35,942 nt of DNA, from the NCBI GenBank assembly GCA_022844045.1, contig JALHMM010000070.1, forward strand, positions 1 through 35,942, given 5' to 3'. Below are positions 16,017 to 23,365 of this stretch, in pieces (the first letter of the stretch is position 1; every line of letters starts with the position of its first letter). Source of the stretch: Reyranellaceae bacterium. Its GTDB lineage: Bacteria > Pseudomonadota > Alphaproteobacteria > Reyranellales > Reyranellaceae. A program made the translations under genes and the position numbers. The notes under the pieces are model-generated. The model had not been told where the DNA came from. It did not search any database and was given only the letters and a program-made list of their open reading frames with translations.

Positions 16017-17684
16017 ATGTCGATGAGCGTGAATCCGATCGACTATGCGGTGATCAGCCAGGCGTTGATCGCGGCGGCGCGCGAGATGGGCGCCAAGCTG
16101 ATCCGCTCGGCCTATTCGACCATCCTGCGCGAGGCGCGCGATGGTTCGGCCGGCCTGATGGACCGCCACGGCAACACGGTGGCGCAGGCCGAGCTGATCC
16201 CGATGCAGCTCGGGCCGATCGGCATGACCTTGCGCGCCTGCCTCAAGCGCCATCCGATCGAGACGCTCAAGGAAGGTGACTTCCTGATCAACAACGACCC
16301 GTTCGAGGGCGGCCAGCACATCCCCGACGTCTTCATCTTCACGCCGATCTTCGTCGACGGACTGGTCGTGGGCTTCGGTGCTTCGGTGGCGCATCACCTC
16401 GACCTCGGCGGCGGCGCGCCCGGCCTGAACATCCACGCCTCCGACGTCTACCAGGAAGGCCTGCGCATCCCGCCCTCGCGCTACAGCTACGAGCGCGACT
16501 GGTGCGGCGGCAGCTTCGAGCGCCTCGTGACCGCCAATGTGCGTGTGCCCGATCTCACCATCGGCGACTTCAACGCCCAGTTCGCCGCCAACGCCATCGG
16601 CGCGGGCCGCGTGCGCGAGCTCTCGGCGCGCTACGGCGCCGAGGCGGTGATGGCGGTGATGGCCGAGATGCAGGACTACTCGGAGCGCCGCGTGCGTGCC
16701 GCGATCGCCCAGGCGCCCAAGGGCGTCTACTACGGCGAGGACGCGGTCGACGACGACGGCCTCACCGACACGCCGCTGGTGATCAAGACCAAGGTCACGA
16801 TCTCCGACGACGGCGTCGAGGTCGACTTCGAGGGCACCTGCGCCCAGGTGAAGCGCAACCTCAACTGCCCGTACTCCTCGACGCTGTCGGCGGTGCTCAG
16901 CTGCGTGAAGTCGGTGCTGACCAGCCCCGACATTCCCTACAACGAGGGCATGGCGCGGCCGATCACGGTGAAGGTGCCCTATGGCAGCCTGATGAACCCG
17001 CGCCCGCCCGCGCCGGTGCGCGCGCGCATGGTGCCGGCCTTCCGCGCCTACAACGCCGTGATGAAGGCGCTGGCCCAGGCGCTGCCCGATCGCGTCATCG
17101 CCTGCGGCTACGACACGACCACCGCCTTCTGCCTCTCGCGCCTGGGCGAGAAGGGCTACAGCGTCTACCTCGAGATCTTCGGCGGCGGCTATGGCGGATC
17201 GAAGGAGGCCGATGGCTGCGACGCGGTCGACGGGCCGCTCAGCAATTGCAGCAACGCACCGGTCGAATCGCTCGATCTTGACTACGACTTCTTCCGCGTC
17301 GCCGCTTACGCCCTCGATCCCGACTCCTTCGGCATGGGCGCGCGCCGCGGCGGCGCTGGCTTCGGCCGCCGCTACGAAATCACGCAAGACGACGTGCAGC
17401 TCGCGATCTACTCCGACCGCTTCCGCCGCGCGCCCGATGGCCTGTTCGGCGGCGAGCCGGGCAAAATGGGGTACTGCCGCGTCCATCACGCCGACGGCAC
17501 AGTCGAGGAGCTGCGCTCCAAAGCCGCCGTCGACCTTAAGAAGGGCGACGTGGTCGAGATCTTCGTCGGCGGCGGCGGCGGCTACGGCGATCCGCGCGAC
17601 CGCCCCGCCCACATGCTCGACCGCGACCTCGCCGACGGCATGCTCAGCCGCGATCCCCGGGCGCGGAAGTTGGCGGCGGAGTAG
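16017..17684 (+). CDS. Hydantoinase/oxoprolinase subunit B (HyuB-like)
   Basis: A protein of about 555 residues of the Hydantoinase_B family, the obligate partner of subunit A. Typical stretches: DYAVISQALIAAAREMG, STILREARDGSAGLMD, DFLINNDPFEGGQHIPDVF, VDFEGTCAQVKRNLNCPYS, FGGGYGGSKEADGCDAVDGPLSNCSN and the C-terminal GGGGGYGDPRDR. AAGGAG stands before two in-frame ATGs (16017 and 16023); either could start it, and the frame upstream to 15975 lies in the inverted repeat and is excluded. Catalysis of cyclic imide opening is the family role. Confidence 0.92.
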   Translation: MSMSVNPIDYAVISQALIAAAREMGAKLIRSAYSTILREARDGSAGLMDRHGNTVAQAELIPMQLGPIGMTLRACLKRHPIETLKEGDFLINNDPFEGGQHIPDVFIFTPIFVDGLVVGFGASVAHHLDLGGGAPGLNIHASDVYQEGLRIPPSRYSYERDWCGGSFERLVTANVRVPDLTIGDFNAQFAANAIGAGRVRELSARYGAEAVMAVMAEMQDYSERRVRAAIAQAPKGVYYGEDAVDDDGLTDTPLVIKTKVTISDDGVEVDFEGTCAQVKRNLNCPYSSTLSAVLSCVKSVLTSPDIPYNEGMARPITVKVPYGSLMNPRPPAPVRARMVPAFRAYNAVMKALAQALPDRVIACGYDTTTAFCLSRLGEKGYSVYLEIFGGGYGGSKEADGCDAVDGPLSNCSNAPVESLDLDYDFFRVAAYALDPDSFGMGARRGGAGFGRRYEITQDDVQLAIYSDRFRRAPDGLFGGEPGKMGYCRVHHADGTVEELRSKAAVDLKKGDVVEIFVGGGGGYGDPRDRPAHMLDRDLADGMLSRDPRARKLAAE

Positions 17685-18059
17685 TCAGGGCAGGGCGCTG
17701 ATCGAGATCCCGCCATCGGCGGTGATCTCAAGGACGCTATTGACCATCTCAGGCATCGGCTCGCCGCGCGCTTCGAGATAGGCAATGGCTTGATCCAGCC
17801 ATTGGATGGATTGATCGCGAGAACCCGACGGCAGGATCACCAGACCCGGGTGCAGGTCTGTTCCGCGAACCAGCTTGCGGAAGTCACGTGCGTTCTGGGT
17901 GACGAGGACACGATCTTCGGTGAGACAGCGGGCCAGGACGCGATGATCGGGCTCGCCCAGCCCACCGGATAGCAACGGATGGGTGGCATCGTGATGACCG
18001 GATTCGTTGAGCCGGATCGCGAGTCGCGGCGATAGACTCTCGTCGACAAACAGCCTCAT
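17685..18059 (-). CDS. PIN-like toxin, DUF5615 family
   Basis: A 124-residue protein. MRLFVDESLSPRLAIRLNESGHH and the acidic/Asn motif VLVTQNARDF are diagnostic of DUF5615, a minimal PIN-like nuclease fold. Asp6/Glu7 and the later acidic residues would bind metal. The ATG overlaps the stop of the upstream antitoxin gene by the four-base ATGA, so the toxin is translationally coupled. By analogy with the mycobacterial VapBC45-type pair (recalled), it probably cleaves RNA when freed. Convergent with the hydantoinase B gene, whose stop is adjacent. Confidence 0.85.
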   Translation of the reverse strand: MRLFVDESLSPRLAIRLNESGHHDATHPLLSGGLGEPDHRVLARCLTEDRVLVTQNARDFRKLVRGTDLHPGLVILPSGSRDQSIQWLDQAIAYLEARGEPMPEMVNSVLEITADGGISISALP

Positions 18060-18649
18060 GCCGCCTTGAGCCAGGGGCGGCCGCCCGGGCGGCCAACGAG
18101 CGGATGCGCGCGCGCATACATCGCCGCGGCCTCGATGGCGGCACGTGGAACGTGCGGGTAGTCGGCGAGTAGCTCGTCGAGCGAATCACCGCCGTCGAGG
18201 CGACCGAGCACGGCATGCACCGATAGCCGGGTGCCGCGGATCACAGGCGTCCCCCCGAGGATCTCCGGATCGATCGTGATGTGCGCATCCCGATTGGTCC
18301 GGTAGTGCTCCGCGTCGCGCATGATGTCGCCAACGAGGCGGCCGACATCGAGCTCGACGGCCGGTGCGAGCTCGATCCGCGCGGTCCGCCATTTGGTGGG
18401 TGGCAGCGAGGCGAGCCGGCGCGCAATCTGGCGCTTGCGCGTCACAGGAAGATCGAGGTCCAGCCGGTCGAACAGTGCGGCGCACCCGACAGCCGCCGAT
18501 GTCATCATGCGCCGACGTCGACGATCGCCCGGCAGCACGCGTCCCAGCCTTGTGCCCAGGACGCCCTGCTCAATGCCCTTCTCGACGGTCCGGGCCTTGG
18601 TGCCCGACAGCAAGGCGACCTCGCCGGGGGTGAAGGGAGTATCGACCAT
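18056..18649 (-). CDS. DUF433 antitoxin with N-terminal MerR-like DNA-binding domain
   Basis: A 197-residue protein. Residues 1-60 (FTPGEVALLSGTKARTVEKGIEQGVL) look like a winged helix-turn-helix of MerR type. Residues about 125-190 (IDPEILGGTPVIRGTRLSVHAVLGRLDGG, DELLADYPHV) are a DUF433 domain. It is longer than the usual DUF433 antitoxins of about 75-110 residues because of the DNA-binding half. AGAGGA precedes ATG 18649; the longer open frame upstream crosses the promoter and is excluded. The protein likely neutralises the DUF5615 toxin and represses its own promoter at the palindromes just upstream. Confidence 0.85.
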   Translation of the reverse strand: MVDTPFTPGEVALLSGTKARTVEKGIEQGVLGTRLGRVLPGDRRRRRMMTSAAVGCAALFDRLDLDLPVTRKRQIARRLASLPPTKWRTARIELAPAVELDVGRLVGDIMRDAEHYRTNRDAHITIDPEILGGTPVIRGTRLSVHAVLGRLDGGDSLDELLADYPHVPRAAIEAAAMYARAHPLVGRPGGRPWLKAA

Positions 18650-18705
18650 ATTCTTTCCTCTTGGGGAAAGAATATAGGCCAGCCTCGTGATTATCGCAAG
18701 GCTGG
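18648..18705 (-). promoter_or_regulatory. Antitoxin promoter with two inverted repeats (candidate operator)
   Basis: On the minus strand TTGCGA (18694-18699), an exact 17-base spacer and TATATT (18671-18676) form a good sigma-70 promoter. A perfect 11-base inverted repeat (arms 18648-18658 and 18665-18675, 6-base centre) overlaps the -10 box, transcript start, ribosome site and start codon. A second repeat with 7-base arms (CCAGCCT/AGGCTGG, 18679-18685 and 18699-18705) spans the -35 to -10 spacer. The geometry is what an autorepressed toxin-antitoxin operon needs. Confidence 0.65.
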
Positions 18706-18772
18706 AACCCCTACGAGGCGAGGTGGAAACGCCGTACACTGCTCGGCAGCGCGATTTCCTGAGGAGCCAGCC

Positions 18773-19864
18773 GTGCCCGTACGCGTGATCGGCATGATCG
18801 GTGTGACGCCGCCGGGTGGCAGCGCGTCGTTGCATGTGATCAAGGGCGGGATCTCACCGGCCTATCTGCGCGACTTCGCGCGGGCGCATGACGACGCCGA
18901 CTTCGATCTGGCTTTGGTCGGCTATACCGCGTCGTCGGCCGAGGGTTTCCTCGTCGCCCAGCATGCGGCCGCGTTCACCAAGCGGCTGGGCTTCCTGATC
19001 GCGCATCGGCCGGGCTTCGTCGCGCCGACGCTGGCTGCGCGCAAGATCGCGACTTTCGATTGTCTCTGCCAGGGGCGCGTCGCGATCCACATCATCGCCG
19101 GCGCCAGCGACGCGGAGCAGCATGGCGATGGCGACTTCGCGACCAAGGAACAGCGCTACCGCCGCGCCGCCGAGTACATCGAGGTGATGAAGCTCGCCTG
19201 GACCAAGGAGGAGCGCTTCGACTATTTCGGCAAGTTCTATCGCCTGCGCGGTGCGCGCTCCGATCTACGCCCGCTGCAGAAGCCGCATCCTCAGTTGTTC
19301 TTCGGCGGCTCGTCGGAGGGCGCGCTGGCGATGGGTGCGAAGCATTGCGATGTGTTCGCCATGTTCGGCGAGCCGCTCGCGCCGACCAGGCAGCGCATCG
19401 CGGAGTTTCGCGCGCGCGCGGCGAAGCATGGCCGCACGCCGACCTTCAACATGTCGTTCCGGCCGATCATCGCCGGCACTGAAGGCGCGGCGTGGGACAA
19501 GGCGCGCAAGTACCTCGCGGCGATCCAGGGGCAGAGCGATCCGTCGGGCCTGGGCGGCTCCAAGAAGGCGCCGCTCGATCACTCGGCGCGACGCATTCTG
19601 GAGTTCGCCGCCCAGGGCGAGATCCATGACGAGCGGCTGTGGATGCCGATCGCCGAGGCCAGCGGCGCGGTGGGCAACACCACGTGTCTCGTGGGCACGC
19701 CGGAGCAAGTGAGTAACGCACTGCTGCAATACTATCGGCTGGGCGTGCATTCTTTCCTGATTCGTGGCTTCGATCCGTACAACGACGCGATCGATTTCGG
19801 TCGCGAGCTGATCCCAAGATTGCGAGCGGGCGCCGCGGAACTCGACAAGGCGGTGGCGGCCTGA
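18773..19864 (+). CDS. LLM-class flavin-dependent monooxygenase (SsuD-like)
   Basis: A 363-residue bacterial-luciferase-like TIM barrel close to alkanesulfonate monooxygenases. The segment LIAHRPGFVAPTLAARKIATFD, then GRVAIHIIAGASDAEQHGDGDF and ERFDYFGKFYRL, are typical of SsuD relatives using reduced FMN. C-terminal LVGTPEQVSNALLQYYRLGV and RGFDPYNDAIDFGRELIPRL complete the family pattern. Start GTG 18773, with GAGGAG eight bases upstream; the frame is open much further upstream across the toxin-antitoxin locus, which is shadow. Likely substrates are sulfonates or related compounds. No reductase or ssu transport genes are adjacent. Confidence 0.87.
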   Translation: MPVRVIGMIGVTPPGGSASLHVIKGGISPAYLRDFARAHDDADFDLALVGYTASSAEGFLVAQHAAAFTKRLGFLIAHRPGFVAPTLAARKIATFDCLCQGRVAIHIIAGASDAEQHGDGDFATKEQRYRRAAEYIEVMKLAWTKEERFDYFGKFYRLRGARSDLRPLQKPHPQLFFGGSSEGALAMGAKHCDVFAMFGEPLAPTRQRIAEFRARAAKHGRTPTFNMSFRPIIAGTEGAAWDKARKYLAAIQGQSDPSGLGGSKKAPLDHSARRILEFAAQGEIHDERLWMPIAEASGAVGNTTCLVGTPEQVSNALLQYYRLGVHSFLIRGFDPYNDAIDFGRELIPRLRAGAAELDKAVAA

Positions 19865-19905
19865 GACAGTCCGGCCCGCAAAACAACCCTTGGAGGGACT
19901 TTCCG

Positions 19906-20526
19906 ATGAAGCTCTATTTCGCCCCTGGCGCGTGCTCGATCGGCATCCATGTGCTGATGCAGGAAATCGGCAAGCCGTTCGAAGCGCACAAGATGAACTT
20001 CATGGAGCGCGAGCAGTACGGCGACGCCTTCGTGAAGAAGAATCCGAAGTCGAAGGTGCCGACGCTCGAGAAGGACGACGGCTCGGTGATCACCGAGTTC
20101 CCGGCGATCGCCACCTATCTGGCGATGACCAACCCGGACAAGAAGCTGTTGCCGGCGAACGCCGACGACATGGCCAAGGCGCTGGAGGTGATGGACTACT
20201 GCGTCTCCACCATCCACATGCAGGGCTTCTCGCGCATGTTCCGTCCGGAGAACTACGCGCCGTCGAAGACCGACCACGACGCGGTCAAGGCGCGCGGCAA
20301 GGAGATCTTCGAGAACGGCCTGGCGCTGCTCGATAGCAAGATGGCCGGCAAGGACTACGTGCTGGGCAGCCAGTTCTCGATCGCCGACGCGGCGCTGTTT
20401 TACATCGAGTTCTGGGCCGGCCGCGTGAAGATCCCGCTGCCCGCCAACCTGCAGGCGCACTTCGATCGCATGAAGGCGCGTCCAGCGGTGCAGCGCACTT
20501 TCGCCGCCGAGGGTCTGCCGGCCTGA
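19906..20526 (+). CDS. Glutathione S-transferase family protein
   Basis: A 206-residue two-domain GST. The thioredoxin-like N-domain (MKLYFAPGACSIGIHVLMQEIG, KSKVPTLEKDDGSVITEFPAIATYL) carries the PGACS glutathione-site motif with Cys10 and Ser11. The helical C-domain includes YVLGSQFSIADAALFYIE, a standard N-capping-box region. Substrate unknown; detoxification or isomerisation of an electrophile is typical. GGAGGG lies a little upstream of the ATG. It is 41 bases behind the LLM monooxygenase gene and so probably cotranscribed. Confidence 0.9.
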   Translation: MKLYFAPGACSIGIHVLMQEIGKPFEAHKMNFMEREQYGDAFVKKNPKSKVPTLEKDDGSVITEFPAIATYLAMTNPDKKLLPANADDMAKALEVMDYCVSTIHMQGFSRMFRPENYAPSKTDHDAVKARGKEIFENGLALLDSKMAGKDYVLGSQFSIADAALFYIEFWAGRVKIPLPANLQAHFDRMKARPAVQRTFAAEGLPA

Positions 20527-20540
20527 TTTGCTTAAGCGTT

Positions 20541-20663
20541 ACCTTCCCCCGGAGGGGGAAGGTGGTGCGAAGCGCCGGATGGGGGATGTTTCAACGAACA
20601 AGGTGTCCGTCTTCGACATCCCCCTTCCGCCCTTCGGGCACCTTCCCCCTCCGGGGGAAGGGA
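20541..20663. repeat. Imperfect palindromic element with paired hairpins (family D)
   Basis: Each end holds its own small hairpin of 9-base arms (CCTTCCCCC and GGGGGAAGG, 20542-20562 and 20641-20661), and the two ends are together inverted copies of about 48 bases, including GGGGGATGT / ACATCCCCC. It separates the GST gene from the convergent enoyl-CoA hydratase gene and may also act as a transcript end. Confidence 0.8.
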
Positions 20664-20670
20664 AACCGCG

Positions 20671-21480
20671 CTACTTGAACCTTGCGTCGCGCCAGGCCAG
20701 GGCGGCCTTGACGCCCTGTTCCTTGCGGATGCGCGCGAACTCGCGCTTCTCCGGGCTCGAGCCGGCGTTCAGCAGCACGTCCATGTCGAGCGCCGTGCTC
20801 AGCGCTCCCGACAATCCCATCGCCTCGTACTGCGCGTTGATCGCGCGCTTGGTCATGCGCACCGAGCGTTCGGCCGCCTTGGCCATCGTGCGTGCGATGG
20901 CCATGCCCTTCTCGAACGCCTGATCGGCCGGCACGACGTGGTTGACGATGCCCATGCGCAGCGCGTCGGCGGCGTCGACGCGATCGTCACCGGTCAGCAG
21001 CAATTCCTTGGCCTGCTTCGGCCCGGTGATCCACGGCAGCAGCATGGCGACGATGCCGGTGCCGAAACGCACCTCCGGCTCGCCGAAGCGCGTGCCCTCG
21101 GCGGCGACGGTGACGTCGCAGGCCAGCATCAGCTCGAAGGCGCCGGCGAGGCAGAAGCCATGCGCCACGGCGATCGTCGGTTTCGGGCTGTGCCAGAATT
21201 GCATGATGAAATCGAACTGGAGCTTCATCTGCTTCTCCCAGTCCGAGACGTCTTCCATCACGCGGTCGCCGCCGGCCTTCAGATCGAAGCCGGCGGAGAA
21301 GGCGCGGCCGGCGCCGCGCACGACGATGACGCGCGTGGCGTCGCTGGCGTTGAGCGCGGCGACGGCGTCGAGCGTCTCGCGCATCAGCTCGTTGTTGAAG
21401 GCGTTGAGCACGGCGGGGCGGTTGAAGGTCAGAACCGCCACCGCTCCGTCATGCTCGACGGTGATGTGCGCGGGGCTCAC
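20671..21480 (-). CDS. Enoyl-CoA hydratase/isomerase family protein
   Basis: A 269-residue crotonase-fold enzyme. The oxyanion-hole segments are GAGRAFSAGFDLKAG and AHGFCLAGAFELMLACDVTVAAE, followed by FGEPEVRFG. Whether both hydratase glutamates are present cannot be settled from sequence alone; the second usual Glu region reads RFGTGIVAML. The GTG start (21480) overlaps the stop of the amidohydrolase gene by GTGA, indicating translational coupling. Substrate unknown; a CoA thioester of a degraded organic acid is expected. A frame open upstream to 21810 is shadow. Confidence 0.88.
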   Translation of the reverse strand: MSPAHITVEHDGAVAVLTFNRPAVLNAFNNELMRETLDAVAALNASDATRVIVVRGAGRAFSAGFDLKAGGDRVMEDVSDWEKQMKLQFDFIMQFWHSPKPTIAVAHGFCLAGAFELMLACDVTVAAEGTRFGEPEVRFGTGIVAMLLPWITGPKQAKELLLTGDDRVDAADALRMGIVNHVVPADQAFEKGMAIARTMAKAAERSVRMTKRAINAQYEAMGLSGALSTALDMDVLLNAGSSPEKREFARIRKEQGVKAALAWRDARFK

Positions 21481-23201
21481 GCCTGGGCGCGCTGTGCGCC
21501 GCGCACCAGCCGGCCCGGCCGCGCGCCGGTGTCGACGCCTTCGCGGCGCACCACGGCGCCGGAGACGATGGTCGCGACATAGCCATCGGCGCGCTGCATC
21601 AGGCGGCGGCCGCCGGTCGGCAGGTCGTAGGCGACTTCCGGCGCGCGCAGGGTCAGGCGGTCGAAGTCGATGACGTTGATGTCGGCCTTGTAGCCAGCGG
21701 CGATCACGCCGCGGTCGTTGAGCCCGACGGCGGCGGCGGTCTCGCGCGCCTGGCGCGAGATCACGGTCTCGATCGGCAGCTTGGCGCCCCGCTTGCGGTC
21801 GCGTGCCCAATGGGTCAGCAGGAAGGTGGGCGTGCTGGCGTCGCAGATGATGCCGACATGCGCGCCGCCGTCGCCGAGACCGGGCAGCGTGTCGCGATGG
21901 GTCAGCATCTCGCGCGTCGTGTCGAGGTTACCGGTGACGTAGTTCAGGATCGGCACGTAGAGCATGCCGCTGCCCTCGCGCTCCAGCAGCACGTCGTAGG
22001 CGATCTCCTCGGCGCGCTTGCCGGTGCGGCGCGCAAGGCCGGCGAGGCTCTGCTCGGGGGCCTGCTCGTAGTCCGGTGGATCGCCCAGCACGAAGATCTT
22101 GTCGAAGTTGGCGATGCGCTCCAGCACGTCGCGGTGGTTCAGCGGCTGTTCCGACAGGATCGCCGCGCGCACCTCGGGCTTGCGCATCTCGGCGACGCGC
22201 TGCTTCAGCGGCAGGTGGGCGATCTTCTTGTAGGTCGGGTGGGTGAAGAACGGATTGCGCGTCAGCTCCAGGCCGAGCATCAGGCCGATGGCGCGGCCGC
22301 AGACCTGCGCCTTCATCTCAAGCCCGTCATCGACGGCCTGCGAGATCAGGCCCAGGGTCTGGCGCCAGCGATCGGGTGCGCGGTCGTTCTGCGCCAGCGA
22401 GATCGACAGCGGGCGCCCCGACTTCTCCATGATGCGCCGGAGCATGGCGATCTCGGCGTCGATGTCGCGCAGGTCGGAGACGATCTGCATCACGCCGGTG
22501 CCGGCATCCTTCATGCCCATGGCGATGGCGGTGAGCTCCGACTCCTCGGCAGTCAGCGTGGGAATGTGGCGGCCGTCGCTGGCCTTGTGGTTGATGGTGC
22601 GCGAGGTGCCGAAGCCCAGCGCGCCCTGGCGCATCGCCTCGGCCGACAGCCGGCGCATTTCGGCGCAATCAGCGTCAGTCGCCGGCTCGCGATCGACGCC
22701 GCGCTCGCCCATGACATAGACGCGCAGGGCGGCGTGCGGCAGCTGGGTGGCGATGTCGGCGTCGTAGTGGCGCGCATCCAGCGCGTCGAGATAGTCGCCG
22801 AAGCTCTCCCAGTTCCACGGCAGGCCGGCGCTCAGCACTGGCTCGGGAATGTCCTCGACGCCTTCCATCAACTTGATCAGCAGGCCGTGGTCGTCCTTGC
22901 GCACCGGCGCGAAGCCGACGCCGCAATTGCCCATCAGCACTGTGGTGACGCCGAGCTGCGAGGAGGGCGTGACCTCGCCGCTCCAGGTCACCTGGCCGTC
23001 GTAATGGGTGTGGATATCGACCAGCCCGGGCGCCACCATCTGGCCCTTGGCGTCGATCTCCTCGACGCCGCGCGCGGCGATCTTGCGCTCCACGGCGACG
23101 ATCTTGCCGCCTTCGATGGCGACATCGGCCTCGAAGGGCTTGGCGCCGGTGCCGTCGACGACGGTGCCGTTGCGGATGATCAGGCTGGGATCGCGCGCCA
23201 T
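21477..23201 (-). CDS. N-acyl-D-amino-acid deacylase-like amidohydrolase
   Basis: A 574-residue metal-dependent amidohydrolase. The N-terminal beta-barrel part LIIRNGTVVDGTGAKPFEAD leads to the metal motif PGLVDIHTHYDGQ (His64, His66, Asp68). GNCGVGFAP with Cys93 is the bridging-cysteine motif of D-aminoacylases. The late GDGGAHVGIICD includes the catalytic Asp region. The family releases free D-amino acids from N-acyl forms or acts on related hydantoin and dihydropyrimidine amides. It is coupled by a four-base overlap to the enoyl-CoA hydratase gene. Confidence 0.87.
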   Translation of the reverse strand: MARDPSLIIRNGTVVDGTGAKPFEADVAIEGGKIVAVERKIAARGVEEIDAKGQMVAPGLVDIHTHYDGQVTWSGEVTPSSQLGVTTVLMGNCGVGFAPVRKDDHGLLIKLMEGVEDIPEPVLSAGLPWNWESFGDYLDALDARHYDADIATQLPHAALRVYVMGERGVDREPATDADCAEMRRLSAEAMRQGALGFGTSRTINHKASDGRHIPTLTAEESELTAIAMGMKDAGTGVMQIVSDLRDIDAEIAMLRRIMEKSGRPLSISLAQNDRAPDRWRQTLGLISQAVDDGLEMKAQVCGRAIGLMLGLELTRNPFFTHPTYKKIAHLPLKQRVAEMRKPEVRAAILSEQPLNHRDVLERIANFDKIFVLGDPPDYEQAPEQSLAGLARRTGKRAEEIAYDVLLEREGSGMLYVPILNYVTGNLDTTREMLTHRDTLPGLGDGGAHVGIICDASTPTFLLTHWARDRKRGAKLPIETVISRQARETAAAVGLNDRGVIAAGYKADINVIDFDRLTLRAPEVAYDLPTGGRRLMQRADGYVATIVSGAVVRREGVDTGARPGRLVRGAQRAQA

Positions 23202-23288
23202 GGGTTCCTCCGGGTTATGAACGGGAGTTTACCTGCTGCGGCCGGGATTGCCGACCTACCGTTTTCGCGGGGCGGCTTTGTCCCCCCG

Positions 23289-23353
23289 TGTCATCCCGAG
23301 CGAAGCGAGGGATCTAGTGGCAGCCTAGATCCCTCGCTTCGCTCGGGATGACA
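23289..23353. repeat. Perfect palindromic element (family B, copy 2)
   Basis: Arms of 29 bases (23289-23317 and 23325-23353) are perfectly inverted around a 7-base centre (TGGCAGC). The core is the same as at 12863-12927. It sits 12 bases after the stop of the MlrC-like gene, between two minus-strand genes. Confidence 0.9.
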
Positions 23354-23365
23354 GGGAAGCCGCGC

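Noticed and set aside
13653..17612. A 1319-codon open frame on the minus strand opposite the hydantoinase genes
   Set aside because: It is antisense to two clear enzyme genes, its composition (His, Arg, Ala, Val rich, no family motif) is typical of frames opened by high G+C third positions, and it runs through intergenic repeat DNA.
18281..18772. Upstream extension of the LLM monooxygenase frame
   Set aside because: It crosses the antitoxin gene and its promoter, has no monooxygenase-like residues, and a good ribosome site marks GTG 18773 as the start.
21477..23201. Amidohydrolase called as dihydropyrimidinase/hydantoinase
   Set aside because: GNCGVGFAP with the conserved Cys fits D-aminoacylases better, and the lysine-carbamylation motif of dihydropyrimidinases was not seen.
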